DNA from: Salinarimonas rosea DSM 21201
GTDB lineage: Bacteria > Pseudomonadota > Alphaproteobacteria > Rhizobiales > Beijerinckiaceae
Direction of reading: 5' to 3'
Length of the DNA: 64,000 nt
Assembly (NCBI RefSeq): GCF_000429045.1
Contig: NZ_AUBC01000006.1
Coordinates: 124,001-188,000, forward strand
Each line of letters opens with the position of its first letter. Positions within the stretch are counted from its first letter, which is position 1. Under the pieces are notes generated by a model. It was given only the letters and a program-made list of their open reading frames with translations. It was not told the DNA's origin and did no database searches. Shown one piece after another: positions 8,395-16,704 of this stretch. Made by a program: the position numbers and the translations under genes.

Positions 8395-9120
8395 ATGGCG
8401 CGGGTCACGGTGAACGGCGAGCTGATCGAGACGGTCATGCGACGCGCCCGCGAGGGCTTCCTCGCGCCGGCCGCGTTCCGGCGCCCCTACGTCTGGGGAC
8501 AGGACGACGTCGAGCGCTTCTGGGCGAGCCTGCTGCGCGGCTGGCCCATCGGCCAGTTCCTGATCTGGCGCCCGCCGGAGGGAATCGATCTCGCGGGTGC
8601 CTCGCGCGGGCGCATAGGCCCGCTTCAGCCCCATTACGCCCGGCGCTTCTCGATCCTGCTCGACGGGCAGAATCGGCTCGCCACCTTCGCGTGGTCGCTC
8701 GCTCCCTTCGACACGCCGGGGCCGTCCGACATGACGCAGGCGGAGCGCGCCACGTGGCGATCCGGCAAGGCGCTGGTCGGCGACCCGGAAGCCCGCGCGA
8801 TCCACTTCGTCCCCGTCGAGGAGGCGACGAGCGGCAACCGCGTGCCGGTGCGTGCGCTGTTCGAGAACGCGCTCCTGTGGTCGCTGGTCCTGCGCACGCC
8901 GGGCCGCGTCGTGCCCCAGGCGCACCTGGACTGGTTCGATCAGGTCACCCGCCTCCTGATGGACGCAAGGTGCCATGTCACCGAGCTGGTCAACCTGCCG
9001 CCGGAGGAAGCGCTCGAGGCCTTCCGGCACCTCGCCCGCGCCGGTGTCGCCATGACCGACGGGGAATTCGAGGCGGCGATGGCATGGGCCCTGCCGTCGT
9101 CGCGGTCCCGCCCGCGCTGA
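8395..9120 (+). CDS. Stand-alone DUF262 (GmrS-type) domain protein
   Basis: A 241-residue protein matching the N-terminal DUF262 domain of GmrSD-type enzymes. An aromatic FRRPYVWGQDDVERFWASL segment leads to GWPIGQFLIWRP and then ILLDGQNRLATF, the position of the DGQQR nucleotide-binding signature; here it reads DGQNR. DUF262 domains have a ParB-like nucleotidase fold and occur in modification-dependent restriction enzymes and related defence proteins. No DUF1524 (HNH nuclease) half is present in this gene or its neighbours, and the 241 residues end soon after the region, so it is a single-domain form. GGGAGG precedes the ATG. It could be a degraded defence gene or a domain with another role. 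Confidence 0.65.
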   Translation: MARVTVNGELIETVMRRAREGFLAPAAFRRPYVWGQDDVERFWASLLRGWPIGQFLIWRPPEGIDLAGASRGRIGPLQPHYARRFSILLDGQNRLATFAWSLAPFDTPGPSDMTQAERATWRSGKALVGDPEARAIHFVPVEEATSGNRVPVRALFENALLWSLVLRTPGRVVPQAHLDWFDQVTRLLMDARCHVTELVNLPPEEALEAFRHLARAGVAMTDGEFEAAMAWALPSSRSRPR

Positions 9121-9155
9121 CGCGTCCGCGCCGGCGGGCGGTCGCGATCGCAACG

Positions 9156-9181
9156 AAAAAGCCCGGCCTCACGGCCGGGCT
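9156..9181 (-). terminator. Intrinsic terminator of rpoZ
   Basis: Read on the minus strand, GCCCGGCC and GGCCGGGC pair around a GTGA loop, followed by a run of five T. It lies about 35 bases after the rpoZ stop codon. Confidence 0.85.
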
Positions 9182-9213
9182 CATGAACGTCCAACCGGCA
9201 GTGGGCCGGTCCC

Positions 9214-9609
9214 TCAGCCCTCGTCGTCGTCCGTCTGCGCCGGCGGCTGCAGCCCCTCGAGCCCGCGCAGGAGGTCCTCCTCCGACATGCGGTCGAAGCT
9301 GACCTCGCCGTCCTCGCCGCCGGAGCCCTCGGGGGCGGGGGCGCCGATCATCGGCACGGCCTCGGCCTCCGGCTCGTCGACCTCGACGTACTTCTGCATG
9401 GAGTGGATGAGCTGCTCGCGCAGGTCGTCCGGGCGCACGGTCTCGTCGGCGACCTCGCGCAGCGCGACGACCGGGTTCTTGTCGCGGTCGCGATCGATGG
9501 TGAGCGGGGCGCCCGACGAGATCATGCGGGCGCGGTGGCTGGCGAGCAGCACCAGCTCGAAACGGTTCTCGACCTTGTCGATGCAGTCTTCGACGGTCAC
9601 GCGAGCCAT
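9214..9609 (-). CDS. rpoZ: RNA polymerase omega subunit
   Basis: The omega subunit supports assembly of RNA polymerase and is part of a ppGpp site in proteobacterial enzymes. The sequence [20 protein letters not shown], followed by [10 protein letters not shown] and [15 protein letters not shown], is diagnostic. At 131 residues it is longer than the E. coli protein (about 90) because of an acidic C-terminal tail, as is usual in alphaproteobacteria. It lies two genes away from rsh, though on its own terminator-closed unit. Confidence 0.95.
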   Translation of the reverse strand: MARVTVEDCIDKVENRFELVLLASHRARMISSGAPLTIDRDRDKNPVVALREVADETVRPDDLREQLIHSMQKYVEVDEPEAEAVPMIGAPAPEGSGGEDGEVSFDRMSEEDLLRGLEGLQPPAQTDDDEG

Positions 9610-9675
9610 GAGCGGCCCCTTTCGATGAGCTTGCCGACGGGCTTGCCGGGTCGGGGAAATTCTGGCGAAGGCGGG

Positions 9676-9704
9676 TCCTTACAGCCACACCGGCGAAATG
9701 GCAA
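9676..9704 (-). promoter_or_regulatory. Putative rpoZ promoter
   Basis: On the minus strand TTGCCA (9704-9699) and TAAGGA (9681-9676) are 17 bases apart, about 70 bases upstream of the rpoZ ATG. A 9-base inverted repeat, GGGCTTGCC (9639-9647) and GGCAAGCCC (9700-9708), overlaps the -35. The match is moderate and judged by eye. Confidence 0.4.
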
Positions 9705-9719
9705 GCCCGATCGCCCGGG

Positions 9720-10055
9720 TCAAGCCTTGCCGGCGCGGCCGGCGAGGCGCACGAAGAAGCCGAGGCCGTCGCCCGCCGGCAGGGGCGAGAGGCTCGTCAC
9801 GTGGCCCTTGCGCTTGGCCTCGAGCAGCGCCCGGCCCACCGGCTGGAACAGCGTCTCGCCCGCCCCGGGCAGCGGCGCGGCGATCCGGATCGCCACCGCC
9901 TTCGCCTCGCCGAAGCGGGAGCGCTCGATCAGCTCCGCGAGCGAGGCCTCCGCCGCGGCGCGCCCGGCCCCGCGCAGGTCGAGCACGCTGTCGGCGTCCG
10001 CCACGCCCTGCGAGCCGCGCAGCTTGTCGGCGTAGTGGGGGTCGAAATGGGGCAT
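9720..10055 (-). CDS. Small protein with a divergent Smr-like domain
   Basis: A 111-residue protein starting MPHFDPHYADKLRGSQGVAD. The remainder (SVLDLRGAGRAAAEASLAEL, AVAIRIAAPLPGAGETLFQP, then GDGLGFFVRL) follows the strand-helix pattern of the Smr (small MutS-related) domain. There DLRG stands where DLHG is usual, so the usual histidine is missing and no clear GKG loop is present. It would therefore be a degenerate Smr-like protein of unknown role. It lies downstream of hss and upstream of rpoZ on the same strand. Confidence 0.5.
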   Translation of the reverse strand: MPHFDPHYADKLRGSQGVADADSVLDLRGAGRAAAEASLAELIERSRFGEAKAVAIRIAAPLPGAGETLFQPVGRALLEAKRKGHVTSLSPLPAGDGLGFFVRLAGRAGKA

Positions 10056-10065
10056 CGTGGCTCGG

Positions 10066-10106
10066 GCTCCGGATCCGCCTCGAAATATGGGGGCGGACCC
10101 GGGAGC
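10066..10106. repeat. Inverted repeat between hss and the Smr-like gene
   Basis: GCTCCGGATCCGCC (10066-10079) pairs imperfectly with GGCGGACCCGGGAGC (10092-10106) around a short A/T-containing loop. It lies after the hss stop and just before the Smr-like start on the minus strand, and has no T-tract. It could be an mRNA-stabilising or processing hairpin. Confidence 0.45.
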
Positions 10107-10141
10107 TGTCATCCCGCTCCCGCGTCGCAGGACGGCGACGG

Positions 10142-11575
10142 TCACCGCACGAGGACGTTGCGGAACTGCCAGGGGTCGCTCGTGTCGATGTCCTCTGGGA
10201 ACAGGCCCGGGCGCCCGTCGAGGGGCGTCCAGCCGGTATAGACCCCCACGACCGGGCCGAGGTACGGACGCTGGATCTCGAGGCAGCGCACGTGGTCCAG
10301 CTCGTCCGCCTCGACGATGCCGGCGTTCGGGTTCTCGAGCGCCCAGACCATGCCGGCCAGGACGGCGGAGGAGACCTGCAGGCCCGTCGCGTTCTGGTAG
10401 GGGGCGATCCGGCGCGTCTCCTCGATGGAGAGCTGGGAGCCGTACCAGTAGGCGTTCTTCTCGTGCCCGTAGAGCAGCACGCCGAGCTCGTCGATGCCGT
10501 CGACGATCTCGTGCTCGTCGAGGATGTGGAACGTCTCCTGCGCCACGCCCCCGGCGCCGAACATCTCGTGCAGCGAGAGCACGGCGTCGTTCGCCGGATG
10601 GTAGGCGTAGTGGCAGGTGGGGCGGTAGGCGACCTCGCCGCCGGCGCGCACCGTGAAGTAGTCGGCGATCGAGATCGACTCGTTGTGCGTCACGAGGAAG
10701 CCGTACTGCGCCTGCGCCGTCGGCGTCCAGGAACGCACCCGGGTGTTGGCGCCGGGCTGGAGCAGGTAGATCGCCGCGCCGCAGCCGGACTCGTGGGTGC
10801 GGGCGTTGTCGGGCATCCAGGTCTCGTGCGTGCCCCAGCCGAGCTCGGAGGGCTGGAGCCCCTCGGAGACGAAGCCCTCGACGGACCAGGTGTTGACGAA
10901 CACGCCCATCGGCTTGGGGTCGCGGGCGCGCTGGGTGTCGCGCTCGGCGATGTGGATGCCCTTGACGCCGGCGTCGCGCATCAGCGCGGCCCAGCCCTCG
11001 CGCGACGTCGGAGTCTCGAAGGCGAGCCCGAGATCCGTGGCCACGTTGACGAGCGCCTGCTTGACGAACCACGACACCATGCCGGGATTGGCGCCGCAGC
11101 AGGAGACGGCCGTCGTGCCGCCGGGCCGGTCCCGGCGCTCGGCCAGGATCGCCTCGCGCAAGGCGTAGTTCGTGCGCGCCTCGGGGCCGGCGTCCTTGTC
11201 GAAGTAGAAGCCCTTCCAGGGCTCCGCCACGGTGTCGATGTAGAGCACGCCCAGCTCGCGGCACAGGCGCATCAGGTCGCGCGAGGAGGTGTCGACCGAG
11301 AGATTGACGCAGAAGCCCTGCCCGCCGCCCTTCGTCAGCAGCGGCGTGAGCAGCTCGCGGTAGTTCTCGCGGGTGACCGCCTCGTGAACGAAGGCGATGC
11401 CGCGATCGTCGAGCAGCGCCCGGTCGGCATCGCTCGGGTCGACGACCGTGAACCGGTCCTTGTCGAAGGCGAAGTGACGCTCGATCAGGGGAAGCGTCCC
11501 CTTGCCGATCGAGCCGAAGCCGATCATCACGATCGGGCCGGTGATCTCGCCATGCACGGGCCAGACGGCAGTCAT
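10142..11575 (-). CDS. hss: Homospermidine synthase
   Basis: Makes sym-homospermidine from putrescine in an NAD-dependent reaction; this polyamine is characteristic of many alphaproteobacteria. The 477-residue protein begins MTAVWPVHGEITGPIVMIGF, with an NAD-binding GFGSIGKGTLPL. It contains motifs typical of bacterial HSS (DTVAEPWKGFYFD, AVSCCGANPGMVSWFVKQAL, VNTWSVEGFVSEGLQPSELG, YGSQLSIEETRRIAPYQNA). Length and sequence match the Blastochloris-type enzyme as I know it. An AAGGAGA ribosome site lies 7-14 bases before the ATG. It is followed by the Smr-like gene after about 85 bases. Confidence 0.93.
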   Translation of the reverse strand: MTAVWPVHGEITGPIVMIGFGSIGKGTLPLIERHFAFDKDRFTVVDPSDADRALLDDRGIAFVHEAVTRENYRELLTPLLTKGGGQGFCVNLSVDTSSRDLMRLCRELGVLYIDTVAEPWKGFYFDKDAGPEARTNYALREAILAERRDRPGGTTAVSCCGANPGMVSWFVKQALVNVATDLGLAFETPTSREGWAALMRDAGVKGIHIAERDTQRARDPKPMGVFVNTWSVEGFVSEGLQPSELGWGTHETWMPDNARTHESGCGAAIYLLQPGANTRVRSWTPTAQAQYGFLVTHNESISIADYFTVRAGGEVAYRPTCHYAYHPANDAVLSLHEMFGAGGVAQETFHILDEHEIVDGIDELGVLLYGHEKNAYWYGSQLSIEETRRIAPYQNATGLQVSSAVLAGMVWALENPNAGIVEADELDHVRCLEIQRPYLGPVVGVYTGWTPLDGRPGLFPEDIDTSDPWQFRNVLVR

Positions 11576-11729
11576 CGTGCGCTGTCTCCTTCGGGATGCG
11601 GGGGAAGCCTCCGCGGGAACGGGAGCGCGCACCTTTAGTTCGTGCGCCGCGCCCGTCAACGGCGCGCGGCGCACGGCGAGGACGAATGTCCGCGGCGCGG
11701 CGGAAATGCCGCGCCGCCCGGCAGCGTGG

Positions 11730-13892
11730 TCACGCCGCGGCGACCTCGTCGAGGAAGCGGCGGATGCGGTCGTCGAGGAGGGTCGTCTGCTCGCGCACCA
11801 CGGCGCTCGCCCGCACCACGCGATCGGCCGCCTCGTCGGTGGAGACGACCACGGCGCGCACCTCCTCGATCCCGTCGCTGACGCCCGCGGCGTTCTCGCG
11901 CGCGCCCTCCGCGCTCGCCGCGATGGTCTGCGTCGCCGCCGACTGCTCCTCGATGGCGCTCGCGACCGAGGTCATGGCGGTGGCGATCTCGGCGACGCGG
12001 GTCTTGATCGAGCCCACCGCGCCGACGGCGTTGCGGGTGGCGTCGCGCATCGAGGCGATCTGGCGGGAGATCTCCTCGGTGGCCTTCGCCGTCTGCGAGG
12101 CGAGCGACTTCACCTCGGCGGCCACCACCGCGAAGCCCTTGCCGGCGGCGCCCGCCCGGGCGGCCTCGATCGTGGCGTTCAGCGCCAGCAGGTTCGTCTG
12201 CTCCGCCACCGAGTCGATCATCGTGACGATCTCGCCGATGCGCTGGGCGTTCTCCTCGAGCGAGGCGACGACGTCGCTCGTCGAGGCGGCGTGCGCGTTG
12301 GTCTCGTTGGTGATCGTCGCCGAGCGGCTGATCAGGCCGGCGATCTCGCCGATCGAGTCGGAGAGCTGCTCGGCGGAGACGGCGACGTCGCGCACCGAGC
12401 CGCCGGCGGCGCCCGCCGCGCCCGCGACGCGCTCGGAGCCGCCGCGTGCACTCTCGGAGAGACGGGCCATGTCCTGCGACGCGGCGGAGAGCGCTTGCGC
12501 CTCCCGGCCGAGGGTGCGCAGCGCCTCGCCGACCGTCTGCTCGAGCTCGCCGGCGAGCGCGCGCATGGCGCGCTGGCGCGCCTGCGCCTCGCGCTCGCGG
12601 GCGTCGCGCTCCTCCGCCTCGCGGGCGGCCGCGTCGGCCTGGACGCGGTCGCGGATGCCGGCGACGGCGCGGGCGATCTCGCCGATCTCGTCGCGGCGCT
12701 CGTCACCGACGATGCGGCCCTCGCCGGCGGTCGCCGACCCGTCGGCGATGGCGCGCAGCGCCACCGCGAGCGCGGAGATGGGCTTGGCGATCGAGCGGCC
12801 GATCAGGAGCGCGAGGACGAGCGCGCCGCCCAGGACGGCGAGCGTCGCCACCAGGATGCCGTCGCGGGTCGCCGCGACGCGCGCGAGCGCCTCCTTCGCC
12901 TCCTGCTCGGTCACCAGATTCAACGGCACGTCCATGAAGGAGAGCGCGCGCTTGTCGGCGAAGCGCTCGACCCCATCCTGGACGTATTCGAAGCCGCCGG
13001 CAGCCGCCTCCATCACGGCCGGGCGGCCGAGCGGGGCGAGGACCGAGGTCGCGTCGACGCGCGGGCGCTGCGAGCGCAGCAGGCCGTCCGCCCCGACGAT
13101 GTAGCTCTCGCCGGTCTCGCCGAGCCCCGTGCGGTCCGCGAGGACCGCGTCGAAGCTCGAGGCGGCGATGCGGTAGACGAGCACGCCGTCGACGAGGCTG
13201 CCGTCGGGCGAGACCACGGCGCGCGCCAGGAAGGCGGAGGGCTCGCCGCCGACGGCGGCGTAGGGCGCGAAGTCGATCGCCGCGGTGCTTGCCGCGACCC
13301 GTCCGTCGGTCGTCTCGACGCCCGCGAGCGCCGCGGCGTGGGCGCGGGCGAGCCCGCTGCCGGCGAGGGTCGCGTCGGCGACGGCGCCGGCGAAGTCGCC
13401 GTGCTTGCCCACCGAATAGACGACGTCGCCCTCCGGCGTCAGCACGAGGATGTCGGCGTAGCCGCGATCGGCCATGATCGCGCGGAACGAGGCGTGCACC
13501 CCCTCGTGCCGCCAGGCGTAGAGCGTGCGCTCGCCCTGGCCGGTGAGGGCGATGCGCTCCTCGATCCCCGCCGGGGCGGTGAAGTAGGTGACGAAGCGCT
13601 CACGCTCCTGCGGGTTGAGGAAGTAGGCGTCCTTCAGCTCGCCGAGCGCCGAGCGGACCGCGACGTTCTCCGAAAGCGCCTCGATGTCGCGCACGGTCGC
13701 ATCCAGGGTGCGCTGGAGCGCGGCGGCACGGGAGGTGGAGATCAGTGCGAGCCGCTCGCGGCTCGCCTCGGTGAGTGCCTCGTGCGCACTGCGGTAGGCG
13801 ATGACGCCCACGGCCACGCTCGCCAGGAGCGCCACCGCGGCGACCGTGGCGGTGATGACGGCCTGAAGCCCGAACGCCCGTACTCTTCGCAT
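11730..13892 (-). CDS. Methyl-accepting chemotaxis protein with large periplasmic sensor
   Basis: A transmembrane chemoreceptor that controls CheA activity. It has 720 residues: a first membrane helix at about residues 10-32; a periplasmic sensing region of about 310 residues with dCache-like features ([31 protein letters not shown]); a second helix at about 344-366; and a HAMP segment. The cytoplasmic signalling rod has the invariant tip region ([20 protein letters not shown], near residue 555, then [15 protein letters not shown]). No C-terminal CheR-binding pentapeptide is seen. The ligand is unknown. A CheZ gene lies 1.5 kb away, but no other che genes are in the window. Confidence 0.92.
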   Translation of the reverse strand: MRRVRAFGLQAVITATVAAVALLASVAVGVIAYRSAHEALTEASRERLALISTSRAAALQRTLDATVRDIEALSENVAVRSALGELKDAYFLNPQERERFVTYFTAPAGIEERIALTGQGERTLYAWRHEGVHASFRAIMADRGYADILVLTPEGDVVYSVGKHGDFAGAVADATLAGSGLARAHAAALAGVETTDGRVAASTAAIDFAPYAAVGGEPSAFLARAVVSPDGSLVDGVLVYRIAASSFDAVLADRTGLGETGESYIVGADGLLRSQRPRVDATSVLAPLGRPAVMEAAAGGFEYVQDGVERFADKRALSFMDVPLNLVTEQEAKEALARVAATRDGILVATLAVLGGALVLALLIGRSIAKPISALAVALRAIADGSATAGEGRIVGDERRDEIGEIARAVAGIRDRVQADAAAREAEERDAREREAQARQRAMRALAGELEQTVGEALRTLGREAQALSAASQDMARLSESARGGSERVAGAAGAAGGSVRDVAVSAEQLSDSIGEIAGLISRSATITNETNAHAASTSDVVASLEENAQRIGEIVTMIDSVAEQTNLLALNATIEAARAGAAGKGFAVVAAEVKSLASQTAKATEEISRQIASMRDATRNAVGAVGSIKTRVAEIATAMTSVASAIEEQSAATQTIAASAEGARENAAGVSDGIEEVRAVVVSTDEAADRVVRASAVVREQTTLLDDRIRRFLDEVAAA

Positions 13893-14030
13893 CTGCGTCT
13901 CGCTTACGTAAAGATAGGTGAGCAGAACTTCGTTCGTCGGGCATGAAGAAATGGTTGATCGTCGGTGCGAAGGGCGGTGCGAAACCGCGCAACGCGTGTG
14001 GTGCGCCGTGCGCCGAGGCGGGATGTCCGG

Positions 14031-14075
14031 GCTCTTCGGACTCTTCGGGCTATCCGGGCTCTTCGGGCTCTTCGG
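14031..14075. repeat. Tandem 9-base repeat (GCTCTTCGG)
   Basis: Five contiguous 9-base units: three exact GCTCTTCGG, one ACTCTTCGG and one GCTATCCGG. A further degenerate unit precedes them. It is non-coding, upstream of the chemoreceptor gene. Confidence 0.85.
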
Positions 14076-14245
14076 GCGCGCGTAGGCGCACGCGCCGAGG
14101 CGTCGGCTTCGCCCGACGGCGAGCCGACGGGTCGGCTACGAGACCGGCCGGTCTGCCCGGCCCGTCACGGCGGTCGCCGGCGCCGACCCGCTCCACGCGC
14201 GCGATCGACGCGACGTCTTCGTCACGGGGCTCCGGCGCAAGCGCG

Positions 14246-14284
14246 GTCGACCTGCGCCGTCGACCTGCGCCGTCGACCTGCGCC
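14246..14284. repeat. Tandem 13-base repeat (GTCGACCTGCGCC)
   Basis: Three exact consecutive copies of a 13-base unit. Each contains GTCGAC, a 6-base palindrome. The tract lies 50 bases beyond the end of the L,D-transpeptidase gene. Exact copies suggest recent slippage or gain. Confidence 0.88.
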
Positions 14285-14334
14285 GGACGGCTGCCGAGAG
14301 GTGCTCGCCTCGCGCGATGCACCCCCGCGCCCGC

Positions 14335-15090
14335 TCACATCACCACGACCCGCGTCCCCACCCGCACCCGCTGGTACAGGTCGACGACGTCGTCGTTCAT
14401 CATGCGGATGCAGCCCGAGGACATCGCGCGGCCGATGGAGCCCGGCTCGTTGGTGCCGTGGATGCGATAGAGCGTGTCGCCGAGATAGAGCGCGCGGGCG
14501 CCGAGCGGGTTCGAGGGGCCGCCGGGCATGAAGGCCGGCAGCTCCGGCTGGCGCCGGCGCATGGCCGCCGGGGGGCGCCAGTCCGGCCATTCCGCCTTGC
14601 GGGTGATGCGCTCCGTGCCGCGCCAGGAGAAGCCCTCGCGCCCCACGCCGACGCCGTAGCGCAGCGCCGTGCCGCCCTCCTGGACGAGGAACAGGAACTT
14701 GTTGCGCGTGTCGACGACGACCGTGCCCGGCGCGTGGGGGCCGTCGTAGCCGACGACCTGGCGGCGATAGATATCGGCGATCGCGCCTCCGCCGGGTCGC
14801 ACGGCGGCGACCTGCGGCGCGGCCGGTGCGGGGCGGCGCGTCTCGACCGGCGGCGCCACCCGCGCCGGGCCGGCGGCCGCCGGCGGGGGCGCGGCGTAGA
14901 GCGCCGCGGCGCGCTGCGGCGTCGGGTCCCTCCCGGTGAGCAGCAGCTCCAGGAAGCCGCCGCCGAGATCCTGCGCCTGCGCCCGCGGTGCGGGCGCCGC
15001 CAGCGCGACGAGGGCGGCGAGCGCCGCCGCGACGATGGCGCCGCTTCGCGGGCGCCGGACGAGCCTTGCGAGCCCGAGCTTTGCGAGCAT
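14335..15090 (-). CDS. L,D-transpeptidase (YkuD domain), exported
   Basis: Periplasmic enzyme that forms 3-3 cross-links in peptidoglycan or attaches proteins to it. The 251-residue protein has a signal peptide ending APRAQAQ and a Pro/Ala-rich linker to about residue 100. The YkuD domain follows (VVVDTRNKFLFLVQ, VGVGREGFSWRGTERITRKA, NPLGARALYLGDTLYRIHGT). The catalytic signature HGTN...SSGCIRM is intact, with cysteine at residue 227. It is divergent from cheZ. Its specificity cannot be told from sequence. Confidence 0.92.
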   Translation of the reverse strand: MLAKLGLARLVRRPRSGAIVAAALAALVALAAPAPRAQAQDLGGGFLELLLTGRDPTPQRAAALYAAPPPAAAGPARVAPPVETRRPAPAAPQVAAVRPGGGAIADIYRRQVVGYDGPHAPGTVVVDTRNKFLFLVQEGGTALRYGVGVGREGFSWRGTERITRKAEWPDWRPPAAMRRRQPELPAFMPGGPSNPLGARALYLGDTLYRIHGTNEPGSIGRAMSSGCIRMMNDDVVDLYQRVRVGTRVVVM

Positions 15091-15344
15091 GATCCACTCT
15101 CCCTCCGTTCCCCGGCGGCCGTGCGCTCGGCACGGACGCCCGCGAGAGAGCGAAGGGCGCGCAGCCTTGAAGGTTCGTGGACGCGCGATGCCTCGTTGAA
15201 CTTAACCTTAAGCGCGCGTGCAGCAACGTGGTGAACGCGCGGCGCCCGGCCGACGCTGCCGGCTCGTCGGTCACGTTCACCCAATCCTAAACCTTGATGG
15301 GCGACTGTGCGCCATCCCCGTGTCCAGACCAGCGTCGGCGACAG

Positions 15345-16112
15345 ATGTCCTTTTCCCAAAAGCGCTACCGCATCGAGGAAACCCTCCGGCACGAGCCGAT
15401 CACGCTGCCGCCGGTGCTCAACGGCGGCTGCGCCGTGCCGGGCGCCGCGGCGGGGTCCGGCTGTGCCGACCCGCGGCTGTCGCACATCATCGAGGCCATC
15501 GGCGAGCTGCGGCAGTTCCTCGACCCGTCGCAACGCCTCGCGTCGGACGTGATCGACGCCTATCGCAAGGAGATCACGGAGGTCTACGCGCTGCGCCAGG
15601 AGATCGACGCCATGAAGGCGGCGATCACGCAGACGAAGCGCGAGATCGCCTCGCTCTACAAGTCCGACGAGGAGGGCAAGGGCATGCGCCGGGTCGCCGG
15701 CGAGCTCGACGCCGTGGTCACCGCCACCGAGGAGGCGACGGGCTCGATCCTGTCGGGCCTCGAGGACATCGAGACGCACGTCAACATGCTGCGCGCCTCT
15801 GGCGGGACGAAGGGCTCGGGCGACGAGATCGGCGCCATCCTCGACCGCGTGATCTCGATGTACGAGGCCTGCAACTTCCAGGACCTGACCGGCCAGCGCA
15901 TCACCAAGATCGTCAACGTGCTCAAGTTCGTCGAGGAGCGCCTCGACCGCATGATCGACGTGTGGGGCGGCCTCGACGCGTTCCAGGAGCTGATCCAGCA
16001 CGAGGTGCTCGGGCCCAAGGTCGACGACGAGAAGGCGCTGCTCAACGGGCCCAAGCTCGAGGAGGACGCGGGCCACGTCTCGCAGGACGACATCGACTCC
16101 CTGTTCGATTGA
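15345..16112 (+). CDS. cheZ: CheZ-family CheY-P phosphatase
   Basis: CheZ speeds dephosphorylation of CheY-P and so ends the chemotactic signal. The 255-residue protein is mostly helical and has the family signature [14 protein letters not shown] with the catalytic-type glutamine at residue 179. The C-terminus QDDIDSLFD resembles the CheY-binding tail of CheZ. I start at ATG 15345 ([14 protein letters not shown]); an in-frame ATG at 15294 would add 17 residues that look non-protein-like. It stands alone here except for the chemoreceptor 1.5 kb away on the other strand. Confidence 0.85.
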   Translation: MSFSQKRYRIEETLRHEPITLPPVLNGGCAVPGAAAGSGCADPRLSHIIEAIGELRQFLDPSQRLASDVIDAYRKEITEVYALRQEIDAMKAAITQTKREIASLYKSDEEGKGMRRVAGELDAVVTATEEATGSILSGLEDIETHVNMLRASGGTKGSGDEIGAILDRVISMYEACNFQDLTGQRITKIVNVLKFVEERLDRMIDVWGGLDAFQELIQHEVLGPKVDDEKALLNGPKLEEDAGHVSQDDIDSLFD

Positions 16113-16129
16113 GGCGCACCGATCCGGCC

Positions 16130-16158
16130 TTGACGCGCGACGCCCGATCGCGCATATG
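16130..16158 (+). promoter_or_regulatory. Possible rpmG promoter
   Basis: TTGACG (16130-16135) and CATATG (16153-16158), 17 bases apart, about 100 bases before the rpmG ATG. The -35 is good and the -10 is weak. Confidence 0.4.
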
Positions 16159-16260
16159 CAGGCGACTTTCGGCCGGGCTCGCCCGGCCTCTTCGGTTTTG
16201 GCGGTGTGGTGGCGGCCCGACGGGTCCCGGCGCCGCGACGAGGCTCACGAGGACGATCCC

Positions 16261-16428
16261 ATGGCGAAGGCCGTCACCATCAAGGTCAAGCTGCTGTCGA
16301 CCGCCGACACCGGCTACTTCTACGTCACCAAGAAGAACACCCGCACGATGACGGAGAAGATGACGCAGCGGAAGTACGATCCCGTTGCGAAGAAGCACGT
16401 CGATTTCAAGGAGACGAAGATCAAGTGA
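16261..16428 (+). CDS. rpmG: 50S ribosomal protein L33 (zinc-free form)
   Basis: A 55-residue ribosomal protein: [20 protein letters not shown], then [20 protein letters not shown], ending FKETKIK. It contains no cysteine, so it is the non-zinc form, as is normal in alphaproteobacteria. Transcription probably ends at the hairpin at 16501-16523. Confidence 0.96.
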   Translation: MAKAVTIKVKLLSTADTGYFYVTKKNTRTMTEKMTQRKYDPVAKKHVDFKETKIK

Positions 16429-16500
16429 GCCGCGGGGGCGCCGTTCCGGTCGCCCCGCCTCCTTCGATCCCGTCCCTCCGGACAGCATCGTCCCCGCGAA

Positions 16501-16523
16501 GGCGCCCCACCCGGGCGCCTTTT
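16501..16523 (+). terminator. Intrinsic terminator after rpmG
   Basis: GGCGCCC and GGGCGCC pair around a short CACCC loop, followed by TTTT. It lies about 70 bases after the rpmG stop. Confidence 0.8.
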
Positions 16524-16615
16524 CGCATGCGCACACCGCACGCCGCGGACGCCCCCGGGGCGTGCGGCGGCTGATCGCGCGTGCTGCGGTTGCGTCGAAA
16601 GTCTCGGGGCCGGCT

Positions 16616-16643
16616 TTGACAAGGGGGCGGGCCATGGTAATCA
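16616..16643 (+). promoter_or_regulatory. Likely promoter of the tkt-gap-pgk-fba unit
   Basis: A perfect TTGACA (16616-16621) and TAATCA (16638-16643) with a 16-base spacer, about 60 bases before the tkt GTG and downstream of the rpmG terminator. Confidence 0.55.
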
Positions 16644-16704
16644 GCCCGCGACCCGACATGGCCCCGCGATCCGGGGCCCGCCCACGAGCCACGGACAAGA
16701 CCCT

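Larger units (their letters stand above)
13893..14334. other. Gene-poor region with two tandem repeat tracts
   Basis: About 440 bases between the chemoreceptor start and the end of the L,D-transpeptidase gene. Open frames here are Arg/Pro-rich and carry no protein-like features. It holds a 9-base repeat tract and a 13-base repeat tract, and presumably the chemoreceptor promoter near 13900-13950, where the sequence is locally AT-richer. Confidence 0.6.

Noticed and set aside
14246-14284. CRISPR-like array
   Set aside because: The three 13-base units are directly adjacent with no spacers, so this is a simple tandem repeat.
13943-14470. Plus-strand frames spanning the tandem repeats
   Set aside because: They read through repeats as Ser/Gly runs and are antisense to the L,D-transpeptidase end; no coding signature.
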